Source: GCA-2683825 sp965662355
GTDB lineage: Bacteria; Planctomycetota; UBA1135; GCA-002686595
Direction: 5' to 3'
Length of the DNA: 64,000 nucleotides
Assembly: GCA_965662355.1 (NCBI GenBank)
Contig: CBFIHP010000001.1
Coordinates: forward strand, 248,001-312,000
The position numbers and the translations under genes were made by a program. Positions 32,024-40,116 of the stretch are shown here, piece by piece. The notes below the pieces were generated by a model. It was not told where the DNA came from. It made no database searches and saw nothing but the letters and a program-made list of their open reading frames with translations. Each line of letters starts with the position of its first letter. Within the stretch, counting starts at the first letter, position 1.

Positions 32024-33426
32024 CTAGATATCTGAGGGAGTCCATTGGCCAAGAAAGCACCTTGCGCATTGAGGCCTCCAATGAGTTCCTCGAGTGCGGC
32101 AAAGCGCCTGATCAGGGATGCTTCAAGCTGTTCGATTCGGCGCTCGTTGCGCTCGATGTTTTTGTCGATGTCGCGAATCTGCGTGTCGATCGCATCGCGC
32201 CGGCTGCCGAAAATGCCCGGCGCCGTTCCGAGATCTCCCCCGAGATCCACGCGCGCCTTCAGCCCCTCGATCGCATCGTCGAGTTGCACCAGAACACCAC
32301 CGTCCTCATCGGTGAAGAAGTCGGCGAAGGCGTCGAGGTTCGTCTCTATGCGATCGTCCACGCGCGACGAATCGATCGATAGCAGGCCATCATTACCGAT
32401 ATCCACACCCAGCAAGCCTAGCGTCGAAAACCCCTCGGTATCGCTGGCCACGGCGTCGAGATCGACGTCGAAGATTGCGTTTCGGATGGTGCCATTGACG
32501 CTATTCAGAATCGAGTCACCGAACAGGTCGCCGCCGGCGCCGCTTTCCTCGGTGAACTTGTTCTGCTTGTTGATGAATTTCTGGACGTTGTTGTAAGCAT
32601 CGACGAACTCTTTCAGGTTCGCGCGAATACCATCCAGATCGTTGTCAATGGTGAACGTGGTCGTTGGATTCGGATCGGCGACATCGGTCGCTTCCTGATT
32701 GACTGTGAAGGAAACGCCCTTGATCACATCCGAAAACACGTTGCTCGACCGCGAAACGCTCAGTCCGTCGATGATCACGCTGGCGTTAGAGGCCGTTGTG
32801 ATCTCGGTCGCACCGGTCAGTCCGGCCACACCTACCGTGAGGTTCTGGATGTCGAAGTCTGCACCGGTATCGGTTCCCGCAATCACCAGCTGGTAGGAGG
32901 GCGTATTCTCCGTCCCGACATTGACGACGCTCGCCTGCACCTCGTCGCTTGTAGCCGTATTGATCGCTCCCGCGATCTCGGCCAGGGAATCGCTGCCGGC
33001 AGTGACCGTAGCCGTGTAGCTAGTACCGTCGTAGTCGAAAGAGATGTCTCCCGCCCCCAAGGATGTATCGGGATCGGCCACCGCGTCGAATGAGTAGCGA
33101 TCCGCCTTGGCAAGCGAGAGAACCTCGAGCTCGTGCGAACCCTCGATGGCGCCGGAACTGGTCGAGAAGGTGGCCACACCCTCGGTTCCGACGGTCAGGG
33201 AATTGGCCAAGAACGAGCTTCGCTCCGAAAGCGTCTCCGCCTTGGCCTGCAACCGATCCACGAGCCCTTCGAAAGTGCCGATCAAGCTCAGCTTGCTCTG
33301 CTGCTCTTGACGCGCGGCCTGTAATTGCCGAATCGGCCGCGACTCGAGACTGATGATCGCGGACACGATGGCGTTCGTGTCGAGGCCCGATGCTAGGCCT
33401 CCAAATTGAAATTCTCCGATGCCCAT
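32020..33426 (-). CDS. fliD: Filament cap protein FliD (HAP2)
   Basis: The protein has 468 residues. The N-terminus (FGGLASGLDTNAIVSAIISLESRPI) is the FliD signature. The centre is beta-rich and Asp/Thr-rich (variable domain). The C-terminus (about 400-468) is a coiled coil with DIDKNIERNERRIEQLEASLIRRFAALEELI, read as helix. Five or six copies cap the filament and fold incoming flagellin. A sigma-28-like promoter lies 36-63 bases upstream. Confidence 0.93.
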   Translation of the reverse strand: MGIGEFQFGGLASGLDTNAIVSAIISLESRPIRQLQAARQEQQSKLSLIGTFEGLVDRLQAKAETLSERSSFLANSLTVGTEGVATFSTSSGAIEGSHELEVLSLAKADRYSFDAVADPDTSLGAGDISFDYDGTSYTATVTAGSDSLAEIAGAINTATSDEVQASVVNVGTENTPSYQLVIAGTDTGADFDIQNLTVGVAGLTGATEITTASNASVIIDGLSVSRSSNVFSDVIKGVSFTVNQEATDVADPNPTTTFTIDNDLDGIRANLKEFVDAYNNVQKFINKQNKFTEESGAGGDLFGDSILNSVNGTIRNAIFDVDLDAVASDTEGFSTLGLLGVDIGNDGLLSIDSSRVDDRIETNLDAFADFFTDEDGGVLVQLDDAIEGLKARVDLGGDLGTAPGIFGSRRDAIDTQIRDIDKNIERNERRIEQLEASLIRRFAALEELIGGLNAQGAFLANGLPQISR

Positions 33427-33461
33427 GGCTTGTCCCTTCCCCTGGTAATCCTCGTGTTTAC

Positions 33462-33489
33462 TTATCGGTCGCGCAGAGCGATTGGGTTA
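33462..33489 (-). promoter_or_regulatory. Candidate sigma-28 promoter of fliD
   Basis: On the minus strand TAAC (33489-33486) is followed after 16 bases by ACCGATAA (33469-33462). The -10 matches 7 of 8 consensus positions and the -35 core 3 of 4, with spacing one base longer than the classical 15. The fliD start codon is 36 bases downstream. Confidence 0.65.
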
Positions 33490-33559
33490 GCCGATTGAGA
33501 CAGCTCGCCCGATGCGGAAATAGATTCCTGGTGTCACGGCGATCGCAGGGGCCCGGATA

Positions 33560-33645
33560 CGAGAAAAGCCCCACGCGCGTCGCCGCGAGTAGGGCCTCTC
33601 GTGAAGGGCTCCGATAGAGCCACCATTCGATGTGGTGGAGCCCTT
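33560..33645 (-). terminator. Tandem hairpins after flagellin 1
   Basis: Downstream of the flagellin 1 stop come two stem-loops. The first is AAGGGCTCC...GGAGCCCTT (33645-33604, perfect 9-bp outer stem with a competing inner CCACCA/TGGTGG stem). The second is CGAGAGGCCC...GGGGCTTTTCTCG (33601-33560), whose 3' arm contains TTTT. Together they probably end the abundant flagellin transcript before fliD. The rest of 33427-33691 shows only the fliD promoter. Confidence 0.65.
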
Positions 33646-33691
33646 GGTCCGGCGCGAACCCGAGAGGAGAACGCGCCGGCTCCTGGAATCA

Positions 33692-34510
33692 CTAGCCCAG
33701 TAGGTTGAGCGCCAACTGCGGTTGCACGTTGGCCTGGGACAAGACGGAAAGAGCGGCCTGCTGCAGAATCGAGTTCCGCGTGAGCAGCGCAGTTTCTGCT
33801 GCGACATCGACGTCTCTGATCCGGCTCTCCGCGGCGGAGAGGTTCTCAGAGTTCGTGGCGATGTTCCGGACAACCGACTCGAGCCGGTTTTGGGTGCCGC
33901 CCAGATCGCCTCGGTTCGCCGTGACCGAGTCGATCGCGGAGTCGATAGCGGCCAGTGAAGCGGATGCGTTGCTGGTGGTGGTCAGCGCCAAAGTGGCCAG
34001 ACCCAGTGTCGACGACGTCGAGTCCGAGAGGGTCAGATCGATCGTATCGCCCGAGTCCGTCCCGACCTGGATCGAGACCGAAGTCTGCGAACCGTCGAAG
34101 AGTTTGATGTCATTGAACTCCGTGTCCGTCGCGATCCGGTTGATTTCGGTCCGGAGCGCGGTGAACTCGGTGTTTAGCACACCGCGGTCACCGGTGTTGA
34201 GAGTTCCGTTCGAGGCCTGAATGGCCAGCTCGCGCATACGGAGCAAGCTAGAGGAGACCTCACCGAGGGCACCCTCGGCAGTTTGGACGAAGCTTACGCC
34301 GTCCTGGGCGTTTCGGCCCGCTTGATCTAGCGAGCGAATCTGGGCCCGCATACGCTCGGAGATACCGAGACCAGCTGCGTCGTCCGCAGCCGTGGCAATG
34401 CGCAAGCCGGAGGAGAGACGGTTGAAGTTGCCGGACAGCCGTTCACTGATGTTGCTCAGGTTCCGCTGCGCCGTCAGAGAGAAAATGTTGGTATTGACTC
34501 TAAGCCCCAT
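33692..34510 (-). CDS. fliC: Flagellin (first copy)
   Basis: The protein has 272 residues, starting at MGLRVNTNIFSLTAQRNL. The conserved N-terminal D0/D1 helices (SSGLRIATAADDAAGLGISERMRAQIRSL in part) and C-terminal helix (NSILQQAALSVLSQANVQPQLALNLLG) are intact. The middle (about 140-190) is short, so the filament lacks the outer D2/D3 domains. The start at 34510 fits homology; an upstream in-frame start at 34567 is rejected. It shares ends with the second flagellin but differs in the middle. Confidence 0.95.
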   Translation of the reverse strand: MGLRVNTNIFSLTAQRNLSNISERLSGNFNRLSSGLRIATAADDAAGLGISERMRAQIRSLDQAGRNAQDGVSFVQTAEGALGEVSSSLLRMRELAIQASNGTLNTGDRGVLNTEFTALRTEINRIATDTEFNDIKLFDGSQTSVSIQVGTDSGDTIDLTLSDSTSSTLGLATLALTTTSNASASLAAIDSAIDSVTANRGDLGGTQNRLESVVRNIATNSENLSAAESRIRDVDVAAETALLTRNSILQQAALSVLSQANVQPQLALNLLG

Positions 34511-34848
34511 GGCTTTCGTTTCCTTTGGATTGGATTTGAGGCCTTCGGCACGAAGACCAAGAAGCATATTGCGACCCGTCCCCCCAGCTCAGCCTGGATG
34601 GCACTACCCAGATCAAGCAGAACGGTGGGGATGGGGTTCCCTCCTCCTCCACCGGCGAAGCATCAAGTGGCATCGGGGTACGAGAAGAAGGTGTTTGACG
34701 AATGCTCGTTCGTCGCTAGCGGAACGCTAGCTCTTCGAAACCAAGTTGTCAGAGAGCGATCGCGGTGGCCATAGGGGCGCTGAATAGGGGAGCCGCCCCG
34801 AAGGACGACTCCCCTCCCTCAGCGATCGGCCCTAGAGGCCGTGACCTG
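34511..34848. other. Spacer between the two flagellin genes
   Basis: The stretch holds the terminator of flagellin 2 (34786-34815) and presumably the promoter of flagellin 1. No GCCGATAA-like element is visible. A GG-N10-GC pair on the minus strand (34577 to 34564, CGGGTCG...ATGCT) could be a weak sigma-54 site 54 bases before the start codon, but such pairs occur often by chance. No gene is present. Confidence 0.5.
34786..34815 (-). terminator. Strong UUCG-loop hairpin after flagellin 2
   Basis: On the minus strand AGGGGAGTCGTCC and GGGCGGCTCCCCT pair over 13 positions, some G-U, closing a TTCG loop flanked by C and G, a very stable tetraloop in RNA. It begins 34 bases after the flagellin 2 stop. 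The T-tract is absent, so it may protect the mRNA 3' end as much as terminate. Confidence 0.7.
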
Positions 34849-35676
34849 TTACCCCTGGAGGAGGGACAGGGCGATCTGGGGTTGAAGATTGGCTTGTGAG
34901 AGGACGGATACAGCGGCCTGCTGCAGAATCGAGTTCCGCGTCAAGTCAGCTGTCTCCGATGCGATGTCGACATCGCGGATTCGACTCTCGGCTGCAGCGA
35001 GGTTGAGTTCCGCGTTCTGGAGGCTTCTCACAGCACTCTCCAGTCGGTTCTCTGTCGCACCGAGGTTTCCACGCGCGATGGTGATACCGTTGATCGCGGA
35101 GTCGATGATACCTAGCGACGCACGAGCGTTACTCACGTTCGATATGTCGAAGCCAGTCACCGTCAAACCGAGCGTCGAGGACGAGGCATCTACCAAGCCC
35201 ACGAGAATCGACTCGGTCGACTCGGTTCCGATCTGGATATCCACCGAGGTCGCATTCGTATTCAGGAGGTCGACGCCGTTGAACGTGGTTGCGTTCGCAA
35301 GCCTGTCGATCTCGGTGACCAGCGCCTGGAATTCGACATCCAGAGTGCTGCGATCATCGGTGTTGAGGGTGCCGTTGGCTGCCTGAACCGCAAGCTCTCG
35401 CATCCTGACAAGACTCGTGTTTGTCTCGTTCAGGGCACCTTCTGCGGTTTGGATCAGGCTGATGCCGTCTCGGCCGTTTCTCTGGGCAACGCTCAGTGAG
35501 CGCAACTTGGCGCGCATTCGCTCCGAGATGCCCAGGCCTGCGGGATCGTCTGCCGCCGTGGCGATTCTCGATCCAGAAGCAAGGCGCTGGTAGTTGCTGT
35601 TGAGGCGATTAGTGACACGCGACAACTGTCGTTGCGACGCGATTGAACTGATGTTTGTGTTTACACGAAGACCCAT
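34849..35676 (-). CDS. Flagellin (second copy)
   Basis: The protein has 275 residues, starting MGLRVNTNISSIASQRQL. Both conserved ends are present (RIATAADDPAGLGISERMRAKLRSL; NSILQQAAVSVLSQANLQPQIALSLLQG). The core between about 140 and 190 is short and differs from the first flagellin, so the two arose by duplication followed by divergence. The first flagellin's D-A-A-G-L-G is D-P-A-G-L-G here. Two flagellins of equal length could build different parts of one filament. The divergent gene at 35910 is a possible regulator. Confidence 0.95.
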   Translation of the reverse strand: MGLRVNTNISSIASQRQLSRVTNRLNSNYQRLASGSRIATAADDPAGLGISERMRAKLRSLSVAQRNGRDGISLIQTAEGALNETNTSLVRMRELAVQAANGTLNTDDRSTLDVEFQALVTEIDRLANATTFNGVDLLNTNATSVDIQIGTESTESILVGLVDASSSTLGLTVTGFDISNVSNARASLGIIDSAINGITIARGNLGATENRLESAVRSLQNAELNLAAAESRIRDVDIASETADLTRNSILQQAAVSVLSQANLQPQIALSLLQG

Positions 35677-35846
35677 CTCTGGCTCCTCTCTGGGATCTCT
35701 AGGGTTCAGCTAAGGGGGATGGTCACTCGAGGCGCTCGGCCTTTTGCAACCACAGAGGTTCTCGGTGGACACGCCCTTCGATTGAGCACTCGGTGTTGCT
35801 TTTCGTTAGTTCTTTGTCTTAGCAATGGCTCGCAAGTAGCGATATT

Positions 35847-35862
35847 GCCCGTTTTCACGGGC
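35847..35862. promoter_or_regulatory. Perfect hairpin or operator between flagellin 2 and the regulator gene
   Basis: GCCCGT-TTTC-ACGGGC is a perfect 6-bp inverted repeat with a four-base loop (GAAA when read on the minus strand). It sits in the 233-base divergent gap, 48 bases before the regulator ATG and 170 bases before flagellin 2. It could be a protein-binding site or an mRNA leader structure. No consensus sigma-28 site was found in this gap. Confidence 0.45.
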
Positions 35863-35909
35863 CTGATGCCTTGACTCGCTGCCCGCTTTGTGGAGGCTCG
35901 ATTCTCTCC

Positions 35910-37187
35910 ATGCGAGCGCTGATTCTCATCGCCGACCAGGACTCCACTCGACTCGAAGAGCTCGAGCGCTGTGTCCGGGCGGTTGGACACAACGTCATTT
36001 CTTGCTCGACGTCGGAAGAGTTGTTCCATCGAGCCCGCAAGGAGCGCCCGGCGGCATGCATCCTGGCCCAGGATCTGCTTCCTCGAGGCCCGCTCGACCC
36101 AGATAGGGAACGCATGGCCGGCCTGCCCTCTCGCCCCGCAATCCTGTTTGCACGGGATCCGAGCGAACTCACGGACGTGTCCGCCACTCGGGCCTGGATC
36201 GATGCGGAACTGGACAACCGCGCTTTGAGGTTGCAGCGCGAAGGGGAATTGCGACAGGAACCCGAGGACCGGGCCTACCTGGAAGGCGATTCTCCCGCGA
36301 TCCGCCGCCTGCGCCAGGGCATCGAGCGCGTGGCCAGCACGGAGACACCGGTGCTGCTCACGGGGGAAGCCGGCACGGGCAAGGGGATCGGCGCACGCGA
36401 GATCCACCGACGCTCGCACCGCCGCCGGGTGTTCACGCAAATTCGTTGTGATGGCGGCGATCGCGCCGCACTGGAGCGTCTCTTTGGTGGCGGCCCGGCG
36501 AGCTTTCCCGGGGCCCTCGATGGCATCACCGGGGGCTCGGTTTACCTTTCGCGCATCGACCTCGCCGGGCCCGGCCTGCAGCGCCAGCTTCTGGGCGTGC
36601 TGGAAAGGCGCTCCTGGGAGCCGCCGGGGGGCTCCCCTCGCCCGGCGGACGTGCGCTGGATCGCATCGAGTGAAGGCGACCTCCAGGAGGCCGCCGACCG
36701 CGGGCGCTTTTCCGCCGATCTGCTCTACCGGCTGAACGTGCTCTCCTTGCGGACACCGGCTCTGCGCGAACGCGAGGCGGATCTACCGCACCTGGCCGAG
36801 AGTATCCTGCAACGCCTGGCCCGCACGGGCGGTCCGCGGGTTCAGCTGGAACCCAGGGCCGTGGAAGAACTCACGGCCTACGCCTGGCCTGGCAACCGGC
36901 CCGAGCTGAGCGCCGCAATCCTCCACGCGGCCTACGCCGCGGAGGGGGGCTCGATTCGCTCGGTTGTTGCATCGCCGGGCCGTAATGACAGCGCGCCCAA
37001 CGAAGATGCATTTCAGGGCGCGCGCAATCTGAAGGATGTCGAGGAGGCCCTGATTCGCCGGGTCCTGGCCGAAGTCAGCGGAAACCGTTCCCAGGCCGCC
37101 CGCGTCCTCGGAGTCAACCGCACGACGCTCTACAACAAGTTGCGCGCATACGGGATCGCGGCGCCCGGCTCGAAGCTCTCCTTTTAA
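35910..37187 (+). CDS. Degenerate sigma-54-type (NtrC/FleQ-like) regulator
   Basis: The protein has 425 residues. A receiver-like domain (about 1-100, ILIADQD start and ILAQDLLPRG with a possible Asp55) is followed by an AAA+ domain and a Fis-type helix-turn-helix (SQAARVLGVNRTTLYNKLRA). Walker A is present (GEAGTGKG, 152-159). The GAFTGA loop that touches sigma-54 is replaced by PASFPGA (196-202), and the Walker B D-E pair is S-R (YLSRID). It probably binds DNA but cannot act as a standard sigma-54 activator; a repressor or co-regulator role for the divergent flagellin genes is likely. The ATG at 35910 is preferred to the TTG at 35871. Confidence 0.82.
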   Translation: MRALILIADQDSTRLEELERCVRAVGHNVISCSTSEELFHRARKERPAACILAQDLLPRGPLDPDRERMAGLPSRPAILFARDPSELTDVSATRAWIDAELDNRALRLQREGELRQEPEDRAYLEGDSPAIRRLRQGIERVASTETPVLLTGEAGTGKGIGAREIHRRSHRRRVFTQIRCDGGDRAALERLFGGGPASFPGALDGITGGSVYLSRIDLAGPGLQRQLLGVLERRSWEPPGGSPRPADVRWIASSEGDLQEAADRGRFSADLLYRLNVLSLRTPALREREADLPHLAESILQRLARTGGPRVQLEPRAVEELTAYAWPGNRPELSAAILHAAYAAEGGSIRSVVASPGRNDSAPNEDAFQGARNLKDVEEALIRRVLAEVSGNRSQAARVLGVNRTTLYNKLRAYGIAAPGSKLSF

Positions 37188-37333
37188 TAGCCGAGTGCCC
37201 CGGGTGTCGAGCGCCGCGAGACCCGAATCCAGAAAGCTCGATCGCCAGCAGAGAGCCCCAGGTGGAAGGAAAGGGGCCAGGCACGAAAAAACTCACCACT
37301 CGTGGCGCCCGGACCATCAAGAGTTTTCGTAAT

Positions 37334-37364
37334 TCAGCCGAGATTTGGCTGACGACGGTTTTTC
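37334..37364 (+). terminator. Candidate terminator after the regulator gene
   Basis: TCAGCC-gagattt-GGCTGA (37334-37352) is followed six bases later by TTTTT. It lies between the degenerate regulator and the seven-gene operon, 147 bases after the former. The stem is only six base pairs, so efficiency is uncertain. The remainder of 37188-37388 has no gene; GGGGCCAGGCAC near 37273 resembles dispersed repeats seen in related genomes. Confidence 0.45.
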
Positions 37365-37388
37365 ACGAGTGCCCAAGAGAGTGCTCGC

Positions 37389-38099
37389 GTGGGAACCGCC
37401 TTCACCCCCCTCATGCGATTTGCGAAGAAAAGCACAGGCACCGGCGCAGGCGAACTCCCGGCCGACAACGGCGAAGTCGGCGCAGCTCTCCTGCACGCCC
37501 TCGATCTTCCGTTGAACGCCTTGCGCGCTTCGATGGAGGCTCTCTTGGCAGAGCTGGAAGGCAAGGCCGCAGGCAGGACTCTTCCTCATGTGTTGAATGA
37601 GGTCCGTCTGCTCGAGCGCAACGTTCGTGACCTGATCGCCTTCACGACTCCCTCCACGCCTTCGCCGTTGCGGTGCACGCTGGACGAGATCACACAGAGC
37701 GCAAGGGAAGAGCTTCCTTCCTCCCTCCGCGGCCGTGTCGTTCAAGCCCGCCATGACCATGGTGCCCGTTTGTTCGTCGACGGACCGATGGTTTCGCGCT
37801 GCTTGCGACGTTTGATCGAGAACGCACTCGAGGCGGGGTCGCAGAATGTCCTCCTTATAAGTAAGCGCGACCGAGAGGGTGCTTCGTTCACCGTCGTCGA
37901 CACCGCCCCCGAATTCCTCGAGGCCGATTGGGCCCTGCAAGCTTTTCGGTCCAAGCGTTCGAACCACCTCGGTCTCGGACTTCCGCTGGTCCAGCGAGAC
38001 GTTTCGATCATGGGCGGAGACTTGACCATGACTGTCACACCGTTTGGGTCCACCTGTATCGAAGTTCGGGTTCCCGAGGTGAGCGGGGTGCGAGGATGA
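37389..38099 (+). CDS. Histidine-kinase-like ATPase protein, first gene of the signalling/TPR operon
   Basis: The protein has 236 residues and no membrane segment. A short dimerisation-like helix pair contains LLHALDLPLNALRASMEALL, where the H of a HisKA box may survive but the following Glu is lost. A HATPase domain follows: N box CLRRLIENALEAG, G1 VVDTAPEF (weak), G2 SNHLGLGLPLV. It could be a non-classical kinase, a phosphatase, or a partner of the next gene. The start is GTG with AAGAGAG upstream. Its stop overlaps the next ATG (ATGA). Confidence 0.72.
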   Translation: MGTAFTPLMRFAKKSTGTGAGELPADNGEVGAALLHALDLPLNALRASMEALLAELEGKAAGRTLPHVLNEVRLLERNVRDLIAFTTPSTPSPLRCTLDEITQSAREELPSSLRGRVVQARHDHGARLFVDGPMVSRCLRRLIENALEAGSQNVLLISKRDREGASFTVVDTAPEFLEADWALQAFRSKRSNHLGLGLPLVQRDVSIMGGDLTMTVTPFGSTCIEVRVPEVSGVRG

Positions 38100-39127
38100 A
38101 GAAACGTCTCCAATCCACGCAGAAGCGCCGTGTCGGCTTCTTCGAATACACACCGCGCAACCGAGTCGTGGCCGAGCTCTTGGGAGCGAATGGCTACGAA
38201 GCCGTCTTCCCGTCGGACGACTCCGGTGGCGCGATCGACCTTTGGATCGCCTGCATCACGAACCCTTCGGAAGCTCGCGCGGCCGAGGGATTCCGTGCCG
38301 CACGCCGCCAGGGCGCGCTCGTGGCGCTCGTATGTCGCTGCTCCGGCGAGACCGCGCGACAGGTTGCCAAACACTGCGAGTCCCTGGATCCTGAGGAAAC
38401 CATCTACCTGGACCACCCGGATGCGCTGAGTGATCTCATCGATGCCGTATTCGAAATCCTCGGTCAGGACACCCCCCCGGACCTGCGCTTCGATGGACCC
38501 CGTTTGTACACGCGCAGCTACGAGGCCGATGAAACCGGCACGAACAACTGCGCGTACGAGCTGGCCGCCTTCTTGACCGAGAAAGGCGTCGCCCACGCCC
38601 ACCGCATACGCATCGTCAGCGCCGCCTACGAGGCTACGGATAACGTTCGCCGCCACGCTTATGGCGCGGACTCAGGCACGTTCTCGATCGAGATCGAAGT
38701 CGATCGCACCCGTATCCACATCGGAGTCATCGATCGCGGAAACGGCTTTGACGCCGGTCGTGTCAAGGCGGACAGCGTCCCGGCGGCTCTACCCACTTCA
38801 CCGAGGGCGGACCTGGCGACGCAACGCGAAGAACGCAGAGCCCACGATCTGGGATACCGTGGTTTGCAGCGCTTGGCCGCGCTCACGGAAGAAAGCGACG
38901 TGCAGTCCGACGAGAATGGAACGCGCGTCGAGATGGTCTTCGAACTCACTCCCGTACGTTTCGAGGAAGAGCCCGAGGGCTTCGCCGACGTCGACTTCCT
39001 GGCCCCGGATCGAGCACGCGAGCTCGTGCAAGCACTGAAGGAGGGCGTTGAAGTCATGGGTGACATCGCCCCAGCATTAGCCCTGACGGTCGGCCGGCTC
39101 CTCAACGGAGCCCAAAGAGGATTCTGA
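38096..39127 (+). CDS. Pseudo-receiver fused to an RsbW-like ATPase domain
   Basis: The protein has 343 residues. Residues about 10-125 have a receiver-like alternation of strands and helices (RRVGFFEYTPRNRVVAELLGANGY) but no phospho-acceptor Asp at the expected strand end (DLWIACITNP). Residues about 155-290 resemble the serine-kinase/anti-sigma HATPase of RsbW and SpoIIAB (IVSAAYEATDNVRRHAYG N box, IGVIDRGNGFD G1). It may act as an anti-sigma or partner-switching factor. It is coupled to the upstream kinase-like gene by an ATGA overlap. An upstream in-frame start at 37928 lies inside that gene and is rejected. Confidence 0.75.
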   Translation: MKKRLQSTQKRRVGFFEYTPRNRVVAELLGANGYEAVFPSDDSGGAIDLWIACITNPSEARAAEGFRAARRQGALVALVCRCSGETARQVAKHCESLDPEETIYLDHPDALSDLIDAVFEILGQDTPPDLRFDGPRLYTRSYEADETGTNNCAYELAAFLTEKGVAHAHRIRIVSAAYEATDNVRRHAYGADSGTFSIEIEVDRTRIHIGVIDRGNGFDAGRVKADSVPAALPTSPRADLATQREERRAHDLGYRGLQRLAALTEESDVQSDENGTRVEMVFELTPVRFEEEPEGFADVDFLAPDRARELVQALKEGVEVMGDIAPALALTVGRLLNGAQRGF

Positions 39128-39132
39128 TTCCA

Positions 39133-40116
39133 TTGTCCGATCCCAACCAAGACCCGAGCACGTTCGATCCGGACGAAGACCTCTTCAACTTCGACGAGGT
39201 GGCGCTCGAGTTCTACTCATCCGACGATGAGGAGGATCTCGAAGCGATCTTCGCTGCATTCGAGGCGGGCGTGCAGGGAGGGAGTGACATCAAGTTTGAT
39301 TTCGACGCGATCGAGACCCCCGAGGTCGAACCGTCGAAGGAGCCGTCGCTTCCGACCCCTCCCACCGTCGCCGAGACGACACCCGCGCCCGCACCTCCGG
39401 TCGAGGTGTTCCGGGCGGACACGCAGGCGGTAGCGGATCCCATGCCCGCTCCGGCTCCGCCTGCGGCAACGGTGCCTGCGCCCGAGATCTCGCCCAAGGT
39501 TCAGCACGTGACTCCGCCGCAGCCGGAAGTCCAACCGGTCCCGGCCGCAGGCTACGCTCATCCGCCGATCCAGACCTACGGACATGGACAGGTCCAGGGC
39601 CAACCCCCCCCGGGACAAGCCGGCCCCCCGCCCCAGGTCTATCCCAGTCCGGTCAACCCCGGAACGCATCCGGTGCAAGGGGCGCCCGCCGCCCCCGGCT
39701 CGCGCTTCCCGATTCTCAAGCGACTGAAGGATGCCTCGCCGATCCTGCTCGCTGTCACGTTGATGAACACCATGCTAGCCGTCGTCGTCATGAACCGGCC
39801 CACAACCCCTACGGAAGCGCCCGTTGCCGAATTGAGCGCGCCGTACTCGGTGCCCACCGTGATGACCGAACGCGAGGTAATTCAGCCGTCCAAGATCTCC
39901 GTGCCCAAGCCCGAGCGCCATCCGACGTTTGCCCTGGCGCACGAGGAGATCGAACGCGGTGAGTACGGTCTCGCCCGCCGACGCATTTATGGACTTCTGT
40001 CGATCGTCGATCGACTGAATACCGACGAACGCGCCGTCATCGAGGCTCGCGCTCACTATCTGCTCGCGGAAGCCCAGCACCTCGAGGCCCTCGGGCGCAT
40101 GGAGGACAAACGATGA
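39133..40116 (+). CDS. Membrane protein with acidic/proline-rich N-terminus
   Basis: The protein has 327 residues. The first 60 are very acidic (DPDEDLFNFDEVALEFYSSDDEED); a Pro/Ala/Gln-rich tract runs to about 190; one membrane helix follows (SPILLAVTLMNTMLAVVVM); the last 80 residues form a short TPR-like helical domain (FALAHEEIERGEYGLARRRIYGLL). By topology the acidic part is cytoplasmic and the helical part periplasmic. The start is TTG. It overlaps the next gene by four bases. No family was recognised; a role as a bridge between cytoplasmic regulators and periplasmic TPR proteins is inferred. Confidence 0.72.
   Translation: MSDPNQDPSTFDPDEDLFNFDEVALEFYSSDDEEDLEAIFAAFEAGVQGGSDIKFDFDAIETPEVEPSKEPSLPTPPTVAETTPAPAPPVEVFRADTQAVADPMPAPAPPAATVPAPEISPKVQHVTPPQPEVQPVPAAGYAHPPIQTYGHGQVQGQPPPGQAGPPPQVYPSPVNPGTHPVQGAPAAPGSRFPILKRLKDASPILLAVTLMNTMLAVVVMNRPTTPTEAPVAELSAPYSVPTVMTEREVIQPSKISVPKPERHPTFALAHEEIERGEYGLARRRIYGLLSIVDRLNTDERAVIEARAHYLLAEAQHLEALGRMEDKR

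Noticed and set aside
34564..34577. Sigma-54 promoter before flagellin 1 (GG-N10-GC)
   Set aside because: Only the minimal dinucleotides and part of the flanks match; such pairs are frequent by chance. Mentioned in the spacer entry only.
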